A model generated the notes under the pieces. That model was not told the DNA's origin, did not search any database, and saw only the letters and a list, made by a program, of their open reading frames with translations. This document shows, one piece after another, positions 1 through 7,261 of a stretch of 64,000 nt of DNA (its first letter is position 1; each line of letters starts with the position of its first letter). Location: positions 124,001 through 188,000 of the forward strand of contig NZ_FOKF01000004.1 of NCBI RefSeq assembly GCF_900111995.1. The letters are read 5' to 3'. The stretch comes from Collimonas sp. OK607 (GTDB taxonomy: Bacteria > Pseudomonadota > Gammaproteobacteria > Burkholderiales > Burkholderiaceae_D). A program made the translations under genes and the position numbers.

Positions 1-1
1 C

Positions 2-517
2 AGGTTTTGCGCGCGCGAAGCGCTGCAACAGCTGGGCTGCGAGAGCCGGGCGACGCTTGCGATCGGCCAGCATCGGGCGCCGCTCTGGCCCGCCGGCTAC
101 CTGGGCTCGATCAGCCACGGCGACGGACTGGCGATTGCCGTTGTGACTACCGCCAAGGCATGGCGCGGGTTGGGAATCGATATTGAACGGATCCTCACCA
201 ATGCAGCAGCAGAACCGCTGGTTGAGCACTTGATGACAGCGGCAGAGCTGGCCGTCGGCAATGCTGCCGGCCAGCCCCTTGCACGTTGGCTGAGCCTGGT
301 TTTCTCGGCTAAGGAAAGCTTGTTCAAAGCGCTTTATCCTTTTGTCGGACGCTATTTCGATTTTCTGGATGCCGAGGTGTGCGAGCTGCAAGAACAACAA
401 TCCTGCCTCACGCTAAGGCTGGTGACAACATTGTCGCCGTCATGCGTGAAAGGCAGCCTGTATTGTGTCCGATATAGTTATTTCTCAAATAATGTTGCGA
501 CGCTATGCCTGCTTTGA
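2..517 (+). CDS. 4'-phosphopantetheinyl transferase, EntD/Sfp type (5' end outside window)
   Basis: This enzyme would move the phosphopantetheine arm of CoA onto carrier-protein serines of fatty acid, polyketide or peptide synthases. The frame is open from base 2, so the start lies upstream; 171 residues are visible. Family motifs occur in order: WPxGxxGSISH at visible residues 29-39, the Mg-binding GIDIE at 58-62, and FSAKESLFKALYP at about residue 100. GSISH and the KES block place it in the EntD/Sfp superfamily, with the WPAG..GSISH form closer to EntD/PcpS than to AcpS. An internal GTG at 143 is not the start, because the SISH motif precedes it. Its target carrier proteins cannot be judged, as the upstream neighbour is not visible. 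Confidence 0.88.
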   Translation, partial: RFCAREALQQLGCESRATLAIGQHRAPLWPAGYLGSISHGDGLAIAVVTTAKAWRGLGIDIERILTNAAAEPLVEHLMTAAELAVGNAAGQPLARWLSLVFSAKESLFKALYPFVGRYFDFLDAEVCELQEQQSCLTLRLVTTLSPSCVKGSLYCVRYSYFSNNVATLCLL

Positions 518-571
518 CGACTGGATATTTGCGGAGCGGCATCTATAATAAAAAGTCTCCTGGAGGCTTAT

Positions 572-820
572 ATGAAGGCAGCGAAGATCATCGAGATGTG
601 GAGCAGGGCGAGTCATCAGGTACCGCACACCAGTGACGACGATATCGTGCAGATGTTTGCCAACGAGATTGCAAAATTGTCATACAAGCTCACTGACGAA
701 GAGTTATATCGGCTGATTGCGGTGGGGGCGTTGGTTTATCAGCGTGGTTTCCGGGAATTCGATGGAACCATCATGGCAGATCTGTTGATCAGGACTTTGC
801 GCGAGGGTGGCCGGGCGTAG
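572..820 (+). CDS. small hypothetical protein (82 aa)
   Basis: I do not recognise the family. The ATG is preceded by TGGAGG at a good distance (ribosome binding site at about 561-566), and the frame has ordinary amino-acid composition, so it is probably real. The product is soluble, with no signal or membrane segment. It has an acidic stretch (TSDDD, about residues 20-25) and a central helix-rich part (LTDEELYRLIAVGALVYQRG) that reads like a small helical bundle. It sits 54 bases after the phosphopantetheinyl transferase on the same strand and may share its transcript. No terminator is seen between the two. Confidence 0.65.
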   Translation: MKAAKIIEMWSRASHQVPHTSDDDIVQMFANEIAKLSYKLTDEELYRLIAVGALVYQRGFREFDGTIMADLLIRTLREGGRA

Positions 821-854
821 GGCGGGTGCTGCAGCAATACAATCCTCTTTCCCG

Positions 855-889
855 AATAAAAAAGCCTGCGTCCTTAGTGGTCGCAGGCT
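855..889 (-). terminator. rho-independent terminator for the minus-strand gene at 915-1136
   Basis: AGCCTGCG (863-870) pairs with CGCAGGCT (882-889) across an 11-base loop. On the minus strand the stem is followed by a T tract (complement of the A run 857-863). It lies between convergent genes and may also slow plus-strand transcription. Confidence 0.75.
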
Positions 890-914
890 GGCATGTGGGT
901 GGTCGAAACGTAGA

Positions 915-1136
915 TTAAATCCGGTAGATTTTCTCGCCAGTCTGCACAATCACAAATTTCCCTTCCGAATACGGGTTCAGCGCACGCCCATCTGCCAGCT
1001 GGTAGGTTTTCGATACTGGCAGGCTACTGATTACGCCGTTTGCGGTGGCTCTTTCAATCGTGTTTTCATAACACTCTACATGATAGGCGTCCCCGGTTTC
1101 TTTGCCTTTGGCGTCGAATTTTTCTATTAAATCCAT
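915..1136 (-). CDS. small hypothetical protein (73 aa)
   Basis: Family not recognised. An in-frame ATG lies upstream at 1154, but AAGGAGAC (1141-1148) sits just ahead of the ATG at 1136, so I take 1136 as the start; the upstream ATG would place the ribosome binding site inside the gene. The C-terminal half reads YQLADGRALNP then FVIVQTGEKIYRI, a beta-rich pattern seen in short conserved proteobacterial proteins. There is no signal peptide and no membrane segment. It is single-gene, with its own terminator at 855-889. Confidence 0.65.
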   Translation of the reverse strand: MDLIEKFDAKGKETGDAYHVECYENTIERATANGVISSLPVSKTYQLADGRALNPYSEGKFVIVQTGEKIYRI

Positions 1137-1338
1137 AAATGTCTCCTTGTGCATGAGGTTGGAATACCTGCGGTAACGATACCAGATTTTATTTCACAGT
1201 TGTAGTAATCAATGGCCGTCATCGACGGTCGCAATCGATGAGCGGACATAGCAGTGTAAATTCGATGCCTTGCTGCTATCCATCGCGGCGCGTACCATGA
1301 GGGTCGCAGCACGGCAAATACTTACAGAGGAAGCAGTA

Positions 1339-1701
1339 ATGAACGACAGTTTGACAAGAGATGAATACGACGCGCTGGGCCAGATCGGCAAGGGTGCGCA
1401 CGGCAGGGTGAGCGCTTGCGTGGCACGAAATACCAAGCGCCTGGCCGGACTGAAGTACATTGCGTATGAAAAAAACGGTGGCCTGTCCTTGACCGAAAAA
1501 GGCCAGCAGACCTTGTTCATCAGGAATTGCATAGATGGTTTGCGCGCCGTGGCGAGCGATCCTGGCGCCAAGCTTGCGGCTGATGTCGCGCTGTTCCTGG
1601 GGAAAAAGGGACATGTCATCGCCAGGTCTGCCGGCGACGGTTACGACATCACCGAAAAAGGGCGTGAATCCCTGGCCGATATCGATTCTTCGGCTCCCTG
1701 A
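1339..1701 (+). CDS. hypothetical protein with two winged-helix-like halves (120 aa)
   Basis: No known family recognised. The ATG at 1339 follows GAGGAAG (1327-1333), which is better than the upstream in-frame ATG at 1270 or 1300. Two similar segments are visible: one ends in LSLTEKGQQTL (about residues 51-61), the other in YDITEKGRESL (about residues 103-113). A beta-hairpin followed by LTxKG and a helix is typical of the wing and following helix of winged-helix regulators, so this may be a duplicated winged-helix protein. That is inference only. It lies alone between the minus-strand gene at 915-1136 and an oxidoreductase. Confidence 0.6.
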   Translation: MNDSLTRDEYDALGQIGKGAHGRVSACVARNTKRLAGLKYIAYEKNGGLSLTEKGQQTLFIRNCIDGLRAVASDPGAKLAADVALFLGKKGHVIARSAGDGYDITEKGRESLADIDSSAP

Positions 1702-1859
1702 ATCGCGCTGGAGTTGCCGCCGAAGCAGTTATTTACGCTGTCGCCTTTGGGGGCAATCAAGCCGTAGCGCAAGTTGTTGCAAGTCCGGCCCGAAGTACTA
1801 ACCTTGTGCGTTCGGTAAAAAATCATATAAATCAAAGGCTTGATTGAAATTAGTGATAG

Positions 1860-1894
1860 TTATCCACAGGACTGTCCACAATTTCTGTGGGTAA
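1860..1894. promoter_or_regulatory. DnaA-box-like inverted pair upstream of the oxidoreductase
   Basis: TTATCCACA (1860-1868) is an exact match to the classical DnaA box. TGTGGGTAA (1886-1894) is a one-mismatch box in the opposite orientation, and a half match TGTCCACA (1873-1880) lies between them. With the next base the outer pair forms a 10-bp inverted repeat with one mismatch. Downstream, AATCCATCCG (1921-1930), AATCCACCCG (1941-1950) and AATCTATCCCG (1951-1961) are degenerate copies of one another. No dnaA, dnaN, parAB or rep gene is nearby, so this is not argued to be an origin. Confidence 0.4.
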
Positions 1895-1979
1895 CTTTCA
1901 ATCATCATTTGCTTTGGCTGAATCCATCCGGACTTATCTGAATCCACCCGAATCTATCCCGTAATGTTGAAGGAGAACC

Positions 1980-3026
1980 ATGTCCACCTTGAAAGTAGGC
2001 CTGTTAGGCTACGGTTTTGCCGGCGCCACTTTTCATGCGCCACTCATCGGATACTCGGGTCGCACCGAGGTTAGCGCGATTGCCAGCAGTCAAACCGAGG
2101 CTGCCGCTAAAGCGTGGCCGCAGGCGCGGATTGTTGCCGATCTCGATGGTTTGCTGGCGGATTCGGCGATCGAATGCATCGTGATCGCAACGCCCAACGA
2201 CACACATTTTGAATTTGCCCGTCGTGTATTGACCGGAGGCAAGCATGTGGTGGTCGATAAACCGGTCACGCTGAGCGCGGCCGAGGCGCGCGTCCTGGCG
2301 CGTATGGCCGCAGATCGCAAGCTGTTGCTGGCGCCGTTCCATAATCGGCGCTGGGATGGAGATTTCCGTACTTTGCAATCGCTGATCGCCAGCGGCCGGC
2401 TTGGCCATATCACGCATTTTGAATCGCATTTCGACCGTTTCCGCCCCCAGGTGCGGCAGCGCTGGCGCGAGAATGCGTTAACCGGAGGGGGTTTGCTGTA
2501 TGACCTTGGGCCGCATTTGATCGACCAGGCACTGACATTGTTTGGCGCTCCGCAGAGTGTCAATGCGACCATCGGCACCTATCGCGAGAATGCCCAGGCC
2601 GACGACTATGTCCACTTGCAGCTGGGCTATCCGGATAAGCAGGTGGTGTTGCACGCCAGCGCCCTGAGCGCATTGGAGGCGCCACGCTTTGCGGTGCATG
2701 GCCGCCGCGGCAGCTATCTTAAATCAGGGGTCGACACCCAGGAAGATCAGCTCAAGGCTGGTTTGCGTCCCGGACAGCCCGGTTGGGCTAAAAACCCGCC
2801 CGGCTTGATCAGGGAAGTGGAGGGCGAGCTTGATCTGCGCGGGGAACTGGCTACGCTGGATGGTGCTTACGAGGAATTTTATCGCGCGCTGGCGGCTGCG
2901 GTTCATGATGGTGCGCCATTTCCGGTTGCGGCCGATGCTGCGGTCAGTGTGGCGGAAATTCTCGAACTGGCGCGCCGGAGCGCTGACGAGGGTCGGCGCC
3001 TACCCTATATGGCAGAAAGATGGTAG
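1980..3026 (+). CDS. Gfo/Idh/MocA family NAD(P)-dependent oxidoreductase
   Basis: Probable cytoplasmic sugar or polyol dehydrogenase of 348 residues. The N terminus has a Rossmann fold beginning KVGLLGYGFAGATFHAPL (about residues 5-22), with the GxGxxG variant GYGFAG. The family motif DKPVTLSAAEA, holding the EKP-type lysine (here DKP), lies at about residues 93-103. A C-terminal alpha/beta domain with GGGLLYDLGPHLIDQAL (about residues 168-184) carries the usual catalytic GxHxxD pattern (GPHLID). GFAGxxFHAPLI is typical of the YdgJ/YvaA subgroup (scyllo-inositol dehydrogenase-like), but the substrate cannot be fixed from sequence. GAAGGAGAACC precedes the ATG. It appears monocistronic. Confidence 0.9.
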   Translation: MSTLKVGLLGYGFAGATFHAPLIGYSGRTEVSAIASSQTEAAAKAWPQARIVADLDGLLADSAIECIVIATPNDTHFEFARRVLTGGKHVVVDKPVTLSAAEARVLARMAADRKLLLAPFHNRRWDGDFRTLQSLIASGRLGHITHFESHFDRFRPQVRQRWRENALTGGGLLYDLGPHLIDQALTLFGAPQSVNATIGTYRENAQADDYVHLQLGYPDKQVVLHASALSALEAPRFAVHGRRGSYLKSGVDTQEDQLKAGLRPGQPGWAKNPPGLIREVEGELDLRGELATLDGAYEEFYRALAAAVHDGAPFPVAADAAVSVAEILELARRSADEGRRLPYMAERW

Positions 3027-3066
3027 CGCTATCAACCCTATGAATAACTGATATGCGTTAAATAAA

Positions 3067-3096
3067 TTGGCGGTGCCGAGGGCGGGTCTATATAGT
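3067..3096 (+). promoter_or_regulatory. promoter of small RNA copy A
   Basis: TTGGCG (3067-3072) and TATAGT (3091-3096) are 18 bases apart; the conserved RNA block begins 8 bases after the -10. TATAGT precedes all three copies at the same distance within one base. Confidence 0.6.
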
Positions 3097-3103
3097 TGTA
3101 GCT

Positions 3104-3170
3104 GTCTCCTCCAACACCTCACAAGGTTTGGATTCAAGCCCGCACCGAAAGGTCTAGCGGGCTTTTTTTT
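3104..3170 (+). ncRNA. anti-Shine-Dalgarno small RNA, copy A
   Basis: About 67 nt, no ORF. It starts GTCTCCTCCAA, holding CUCCUCC, which can pair with a Shine-Dalgarno sequence like the 3' tail of 16S rRNA. Hairpin 1: CCAA(c)ACC pairs with GGTTTGG across a short loop. Hairpin 2 is a rho-independent terminator, AGCCCGC/GCGGGCT followed by eight T. Copies at 3471 and 5956 keep the same 5' end, both stems and the T tract while loops differ, as expected for a selected RNA. From memory this resembles the Rfam family called Betaproteobacteria toxic small RNA; the match cannot be tested here. Confidence 0.72.
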
Positions 3171-3212
3171 ATCTGCGAGGTTTGTGGTAAATACCCAGTT
3201 TTGTCACTTTTC

Positions 3213-3241
3213 TTGCATTAACTGCAAAATCTGTGTATAAT
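3213..3241 (+). promoter_or_regulatory. strong sigma-70 promoter for the 160-nt RNA candidate
   Basis: TTGCAT (3213-3218), 17-base spacer, TATAAT (3236-3241). Predicted start near 3248. No open reading frame follows before the terminator at 3372-3408. Confidence 0.7.
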
Positions 3242-3247
3242 TCGAAA

Positions 3248-3409
3248 ATTGCCTGTCGCGTACAGCGTCTTAAAACGTGATCCGGGCCAATACAAGAGTA
3301 GATTCGTTACACGTCGGAGCCACTTTCCAGATAGGACTGGGTTTCGGGAATCTTCTCCTGTATTGAAGAATTAAAAAAACCTGCTTGCCTCATGGCCGCA
3401 GGTTTTTTT
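3248..3409 (+). ncRNA. structured orphan RNA candidate, about 160 nt
   Basis: A near-consensus promoter is followed by about 160 bases with no credible ORF and a clean terminator (AACCTGC 3378-3384, GCAGGTT 3398-3404, then T run to 3409). Inside, CAATACAxGAGxAGATTC (3288-3305) pairs with 3348-3365 over 18 positions with two mismatches, closing a loop that holds a smaller CCA/TGG plus CC/GG hairpin (about 3321-3341). ACGTG (3275-3279) could pair with CACGT (3310-3314) inside that loop, a possible pseudoknot. I could not match it to 6S, SRP, RNase P, tmRNA or a riboswitch class. It lies between two anti-SD RNA copies on the same strand. Confidence 0.6.
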
Positions 3410-3435
3410 GCATTTGATACCGTATTTTTACTATA

Positions 3436-3464
3436 TTGCAGTGCCGCATATTTCATCTTATAGT
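3436..3464 (+). promoter_or_regulatory. promoter of small RNA copy B
   Basis: TTGCAG (3436-3441), 17-base spacer, TATAGT (3459-3464). The conserved RNA block starts 7 bases later at 3471. Confidence 0.65.
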
Positions 3465-3470
3465 GAATTC

Positions 3471-3535
3471 GTCTCCTCCAAAACCTCTACGGTTTGGATT
3501 CAGCCCGCGCCGCAAGGCCCAGCGGGCTTTTTTTT
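3471..3535 (+). ncRNA. anti-Shine-Dalgarno small RNA, copy B
   Basis: Same architecture as copy A: GTCTCCTCCAA start, CCAA(a)ACC/GGTTTGG stem with loop TCTAC, then terminator AGCCCGC/GCGGGCT and eight T (3528-3535). The stem-1 bulged base is A here and C in copies A and C, and the terminator loop differs, while paired bases are kept. The -35/-10 pair of this copy is the best of the three. Confidence 0.74.
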
Positions 3536-3592
3536 GTCTGGTGGGAAGAGGGCAAAGAGGGCAAAGAGGGCAACCATGTGGTCGCGCAGCTT

Positions 3593-3714
3593 CGTAGGGT
3601 GGGCACAACGTGCCCACGCGTGAATTTACAACGCGTAGATGCGTGCTCTCGTGTCGCGAGAGCACGCACTCCGGATATCGCGGCACTGCGTGGGCACGAT
3701 GTGCCCACCCTACG
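3593..3714. repeat. GGGTGGGCAC palindromic repeat element, copy 1
   Basis: Two outer blocks, CGTAGGGTGGGCAC...GTGCCCACGCG (3593-3620) and TGCGTGGGCAC...GTGCCCACCCTACG (3687-3714), are inverted copies of each other and each is itself palindromic. Between them is a perfect 11-bp hairpin GCGTGCTCTCG (3641-3651)/CGAGAGCACGC (3657-3667). A related element lies at 48874-48999. It is non-coding. Immediately upstream, 3546-3572 holds three copies of a 9-bp GAGGGCAAA-type tandem repeat. Confidence 0.7.
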
Positions 3715-3737
3715 AGACTACTATGCCGTCAACCGAT

Positions 3738-3896
3738 TTACTGATGTGGTTTGATCGTCCGGCTGCGCTGTAATCGGGCATCGGAGCGGGCGTTGCGGTT
3801 ATAGCTCGACAGAAAACCGCGTGTTTTAAACTCTTTACGCAGCAGGAAAAAAGCAAGCAAAGCGGCAAAGGTGACGGAGGCGAGGAGGATTAACAT
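3738..3896 (-). CDS. possible small single-span membrane protein (52 aa)
   Basis: The frame from the ATG at 3896 starts MLILLASVTFAALLAFFLLRK, one strong membrane segment (about residues 2-19), followed by a basic tail rich in Arg and Lys. An upstream in-frame ATG at 3986 would give 82 residues. No ribosome binding site is clear for either start. The hydrophobic segment followed by positive charge is what keeps it in the list. It lies downstream of the LysR gene on the same strand (99 bases). Function unknown, and it may not be translated. Confidence 0.3.
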   Translation of the reverse strand: MLILLASVTFAALLAFFLLRKEFKTRGFLSSYNRNARSDARLQRSRTIKPHQ

Positions 3897-3995
3897 TTTT
3901 TGTCTGTTTTTTGAGTGATATCGGATAACAGCAAAATTCGCGCCAGATATCGCTGTTGTGGTCGATATGCCGTGCATACGCTGCAAATCACCCGC

Positions 3996-4856
3996 TCATC
4001 GCGCCATCAAGGTATCCAGCAGCCAGCTGCCGGCCGGTCCCAATCCACGCTGCCGCGACCAGACCGCATCGACCTGTATGCTTTTCGGCCAGCCGCGCAC
4101 CTTCAACTCGAGCAAGCTGTTGGCGGCAAAGCGCTTGGCCATCCAGTGTGGCAACTCGGCCCAGCCGAAGCCCAGTTCCGTCATTTCCAACAACAGCAGA
4201 TAACTGGACGCAGTCCAGCATTTGCCGCGCCGGCGTTGCACGACATCGTCGGCGTAGGTACTCAGGCGCAGCTCGCGCGCGCCATGCAGCATCTCGGTGG
4301 AGATATGTTTTGCCCGCGCCAGCGGATGCTGTTTGCCGACGTACAAACCGATTGCCGAACGATCCGGGACCGATTCAAAACCGATATCCGGCGCGTAGTC
4401 CGGCTGTGCCGCCACCAGCCCGAGATTGGCGCGTCCTTCCTGCACCAGAGAGACCACATCGTTGTGCTCCGCAATCATGCATTCCAGCTCCAGTTCGGGA
4501 TAGCGCTGTTCGAAACTGGTGAGGATATGCTCGAAGCGGTCCGACTGGTAAGTATCCGATAACACCAAAGTCAATTGCGGTTCCAGTCCGCCGGCCAACC
4601 GGTGGGCCGATCGTTCAAGCCGGTCGGTGGCCTCCATCACCTGTTGCGCATGTACGAGCATCGCCCGGCCTTGTTCGGTCAGCGTCGGGCGGCGGGTGCT
4701 GCGATCGAACAGGGGCAGTCCGAGATCGATTTCCAGGTTGGCAATCGCTTCGCTGACGGTGGATTGCTGTTTGCCGAGTTTGCGTGCTGCCGCCGAAAAC
4801 GAGCCTTGCGTAGCGGCTTCGACAAACATGAATAGCGTTTCCAGGGAGTGGCGCAT
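3996..4856 (-). CDS. LysR-family transcriptional regulator
   Basis: 286 residues from the ATG at 4856, with AGGAA 8 bases upstream; an in-frame TTG at 4883 lacks such a site. The N-terminal helix-turn-helix covers about residues 4-60, with SFSAAARKLGKQQSTVSEAIANLE as the recognition part (about residues 18-41), followed by the LFDRSTRRPTLTEQG stretch usual in the family. The C-terminal 200 residues are the periplasmic-binding-like effector domain. It is divergent from the PACE efflux gene, with 130 bases between the two starts. LysR regulators commonly control a divergent neighbour, and AceR does so for the PACE gene aceI in Acinetobacter, so that role is likely but inferred. Confidence 0.88.
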   Translation of the reverse strand: MRHSLETLFMFVEAATQGSFSAAARKLGKQQSTVSEAIANLEIDLGLPLFDRSTRRPTLTEQGRAMLVHAQQVMEATDRLERSAHRLAGGLEPQLTLVLSDTYQSDRFEHILTSFEQRYPELELECMIAEHNDVVSLVQEGRANLGLVAAQPDYAPDIGFESVPDRSAIGLYVGKQHPLARAKHISTEMLHGARELRLSTYADDVVQRRRGKCWTASSYLLLLEMTELGFGWAELPHWMAKRFAANSLLELKVRGWPKSIQVDAVWSRQRGLGPAGSWLLDTLMAR

Positions 4857-4986
4857 GCGTGCTGGTTCCTGTGTATGTCTCAAACAATCGGTTTATCCGA
4901 TGATTATTACTTTTATAGTATCAGGAAAATCGAAGAAAATAACCTCATCGACTTCATCAACCAATTTTGAAGTAATGGGAGGCAAT

Positions 4987-5427
4987 ATGAATACGCAAAA
5001 AACCTGGACCGAGCGCGCTACTCACGCACTGATTTTTGAAGTGTTGGCAGTCTCAATGACTGCACCGGTATTAGCCTGGGTATTGAAGGTACCGATGGCG
5101 CACGCGGGTTTGCTGACGCTGATGATTTCGCTAGTGGCGATGATCTGGAACATGATTTTCAACAGCCTGTTCGACCGCATCGAGCGCCATTGGCGACTGG
5201 TCCGCACCATGGCCATGCGAGTCGTGCACGCCACCGCATTTGAAGCCGGCCTGGTAGCAATCGTCGTGCCGCTGGTGGCATGGTGGCTGAACATGAGCTT
5301 GCTCGATGCACTGATTCTCGACATCGGTTTGCTGCTCTTTTTCCTGCCTTACACCTTCGTCTTCAACCTGGCATACGACAAGCTGCGCGCAGCGTTGTTG
5401 AAGAAGCGTGCGTTTGCCGACACGTGA
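4987..5427 (+). CDS. PACE-family biocide efflux transporter (AceI-like)
   Basis: 146-residue inner-membrane protein with two tandem bacterial transmembrane pair domains (about residues 7-70 and 75-140), four membrane helices in total. Both halves repeat the family signature: RATHALIFE (about 9-17) and RVVHATAFE (about 78-86) for helix 1 and 3, WNMIFNSLFD (about 56-65) and FNLAYD (near 130) for helix 2 and 4. The glutamate of the first motif is the residue known to matter for proton coupling in AceI. GGGAGG precedes the ATG at 4987; the same frame stays open upstream to 4627 but overlaps the regulator. Known relatives export chlorhexidine and other cationic biocides or short diamines. Confidence 0.9.
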   Translation: MNTQKTWTERATHALIFEVLAVSMTAPVLAWVLKVPMAHAGLLTLMISLVAMIWNMIFNSLFDRIERHWRLVRTMAMRVVHATAFEAGLVAIVVPLVAWWLNMSLLDALILDIGLLLFFLPYTFVFNLAYDKLRAALLKKRAFADT

Positions 5428-5428
5428 T

Positions 5429-5463
5429 AATGCATCGCATGCGCAGGCCGCATACGATGCATT
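5429..5463. terminator. hairpin between convergent genes
   Basis: AATGCATCG (5429-5437) pairs perfectly with CGATGCATT (5455-5463), with an inner ATGCG/CGCAT pair (5439-5443, 5449-5453). No long T tract follows on either strand, so it is a probable but not classical terminator for the PACE gene. Confidence 0.45.
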
Positions 5464-5487
5464 AGTGAAATCAGGTCAGTCCAGGAA

Positions 5488-5742
5488 TTATTGGAAATAA
5501 CCGCTGCCGATAACCAGCGGTTTGCCGATAATGCCGGCGCCGATCAAGCGCCGCGCAACGCCTTCGATTTTTGTCTGGAATGCCCGATAAGTGACGAGCA
5601 AGTCGAGTTTAGGGTCTTTCGAATGCGACAGATCTGAGAGTGTGGTTGCTGGCACCAGGCACTGATACTGTTGAAATTCGACCGTCACCGAAAACAGAAT
5701 GCCGGCGTTGGTCAGGCGAGGTGCAGCAAGTACGTTGTCCAT
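5488..5742 (-). CDS. DUF1488-like small protein (84 aa)
   Basis: A small soluble protein. The core reads ILFSVTVEFQQYQCLVPATTL early, then a helix YRAFQTKIEGVARRLIGAG, and ends in a strand PLVIGSGYF. This strand-helix layout with a hydrophobic C at the end of the second strand fits DUF1488, a family of unknown function of about 85 residues. The minus strand shows GGAG just before tandem ATGs at 5745 and 5742; the second has the better spacing. The open frame reaches 5850, but the extra residues look unrelated. Convergent with the PACE gene. Confidence 0.6.
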   Translation of the reverse strand: MDNVLAAPRLTNAGILFSVTVEFQQYQCLVPATTLSDLSHSKDPKLDLLVTYRAFQTKIEGVARRLIGAGIIGKPLVIGSGYFQ

Positions 5743-5955
5743 CATGGTCTCCACGATAATACGGTTGCGCAGAGTCAGACGGGATCGATAGGGCAGGCTA
5801 TCTGGCTGCTTATCCATGTTGCACGGAAACTGTCCGGCTGGCAAGGACATTACAGCTTTTAGGGCGTTTGGTGAGATTCGTTATATGCCTGCCGAATATC
5901 AGGTATTCGAACTCTAAAGCATACAAGTAGAAGTCGCATCGCTATAGTTACGCCT

Positions 5956-6020
5956 GTCTCCTCCAACACCTCCTAGGTTTGGATTCAGCCCGCAACCGCA
6001 AGGTCTGCGGGTTTTTTTTT
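5956..6020 (+). ncRNA. anti-Shine-Dalgarno small RNA, copy C
   Basis: Third copy of the family at 3104 and 3471, 2.4 kb away. GTCTCCTCCAA start, CCAA(c)ACC/GGTTTGG stem whose loop here reads TCCTA, so ACCTCCTA repeats the 16S anti-SD a second time. Terminator CCCGCA/TGCGGG with nine T (6012-6020). TATAGT (5943-5948) lies 7 bases upstream of the block, but the -35 is poor, so this copy may need an activator or be weak. It lies downstream of, and antisense-facing to, the adenine deaminase gene, whose stop is at 6103. Confidence 0.7.
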
Positions 6021-6102
6021 GTCTGCCGGGTTTCAGGCGTAAAAAACCGCCGGACCTGTGTGGTGCGGCGGCTTGCGGGCAGTGCTGAAATGGGCCGTAA
6101 GG

Positions 6103-7228
<1,126 letters not shown>

Positions 7229-7261
7229 ACCCGGTTTGCCAGTTTCAGCGTTGATTGAAGC

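Noticed and set aside
1860-1961. A replication origin at the DnaA-box pair
   Set aside because: Only two good boxes, no AT-rich unwinding region of note and no replication or partition gene nearby.
3248-3409. Cobalamin riboswitch or 6S RNA identity for the 160-nt RNA
   Set aside because: GCCACT and GGACTGGG pieces resemble cobalamin elements only in isolation and no cobalamin gene follows; the terminator-ended layout does not clearly match 6S. Left unassigned.
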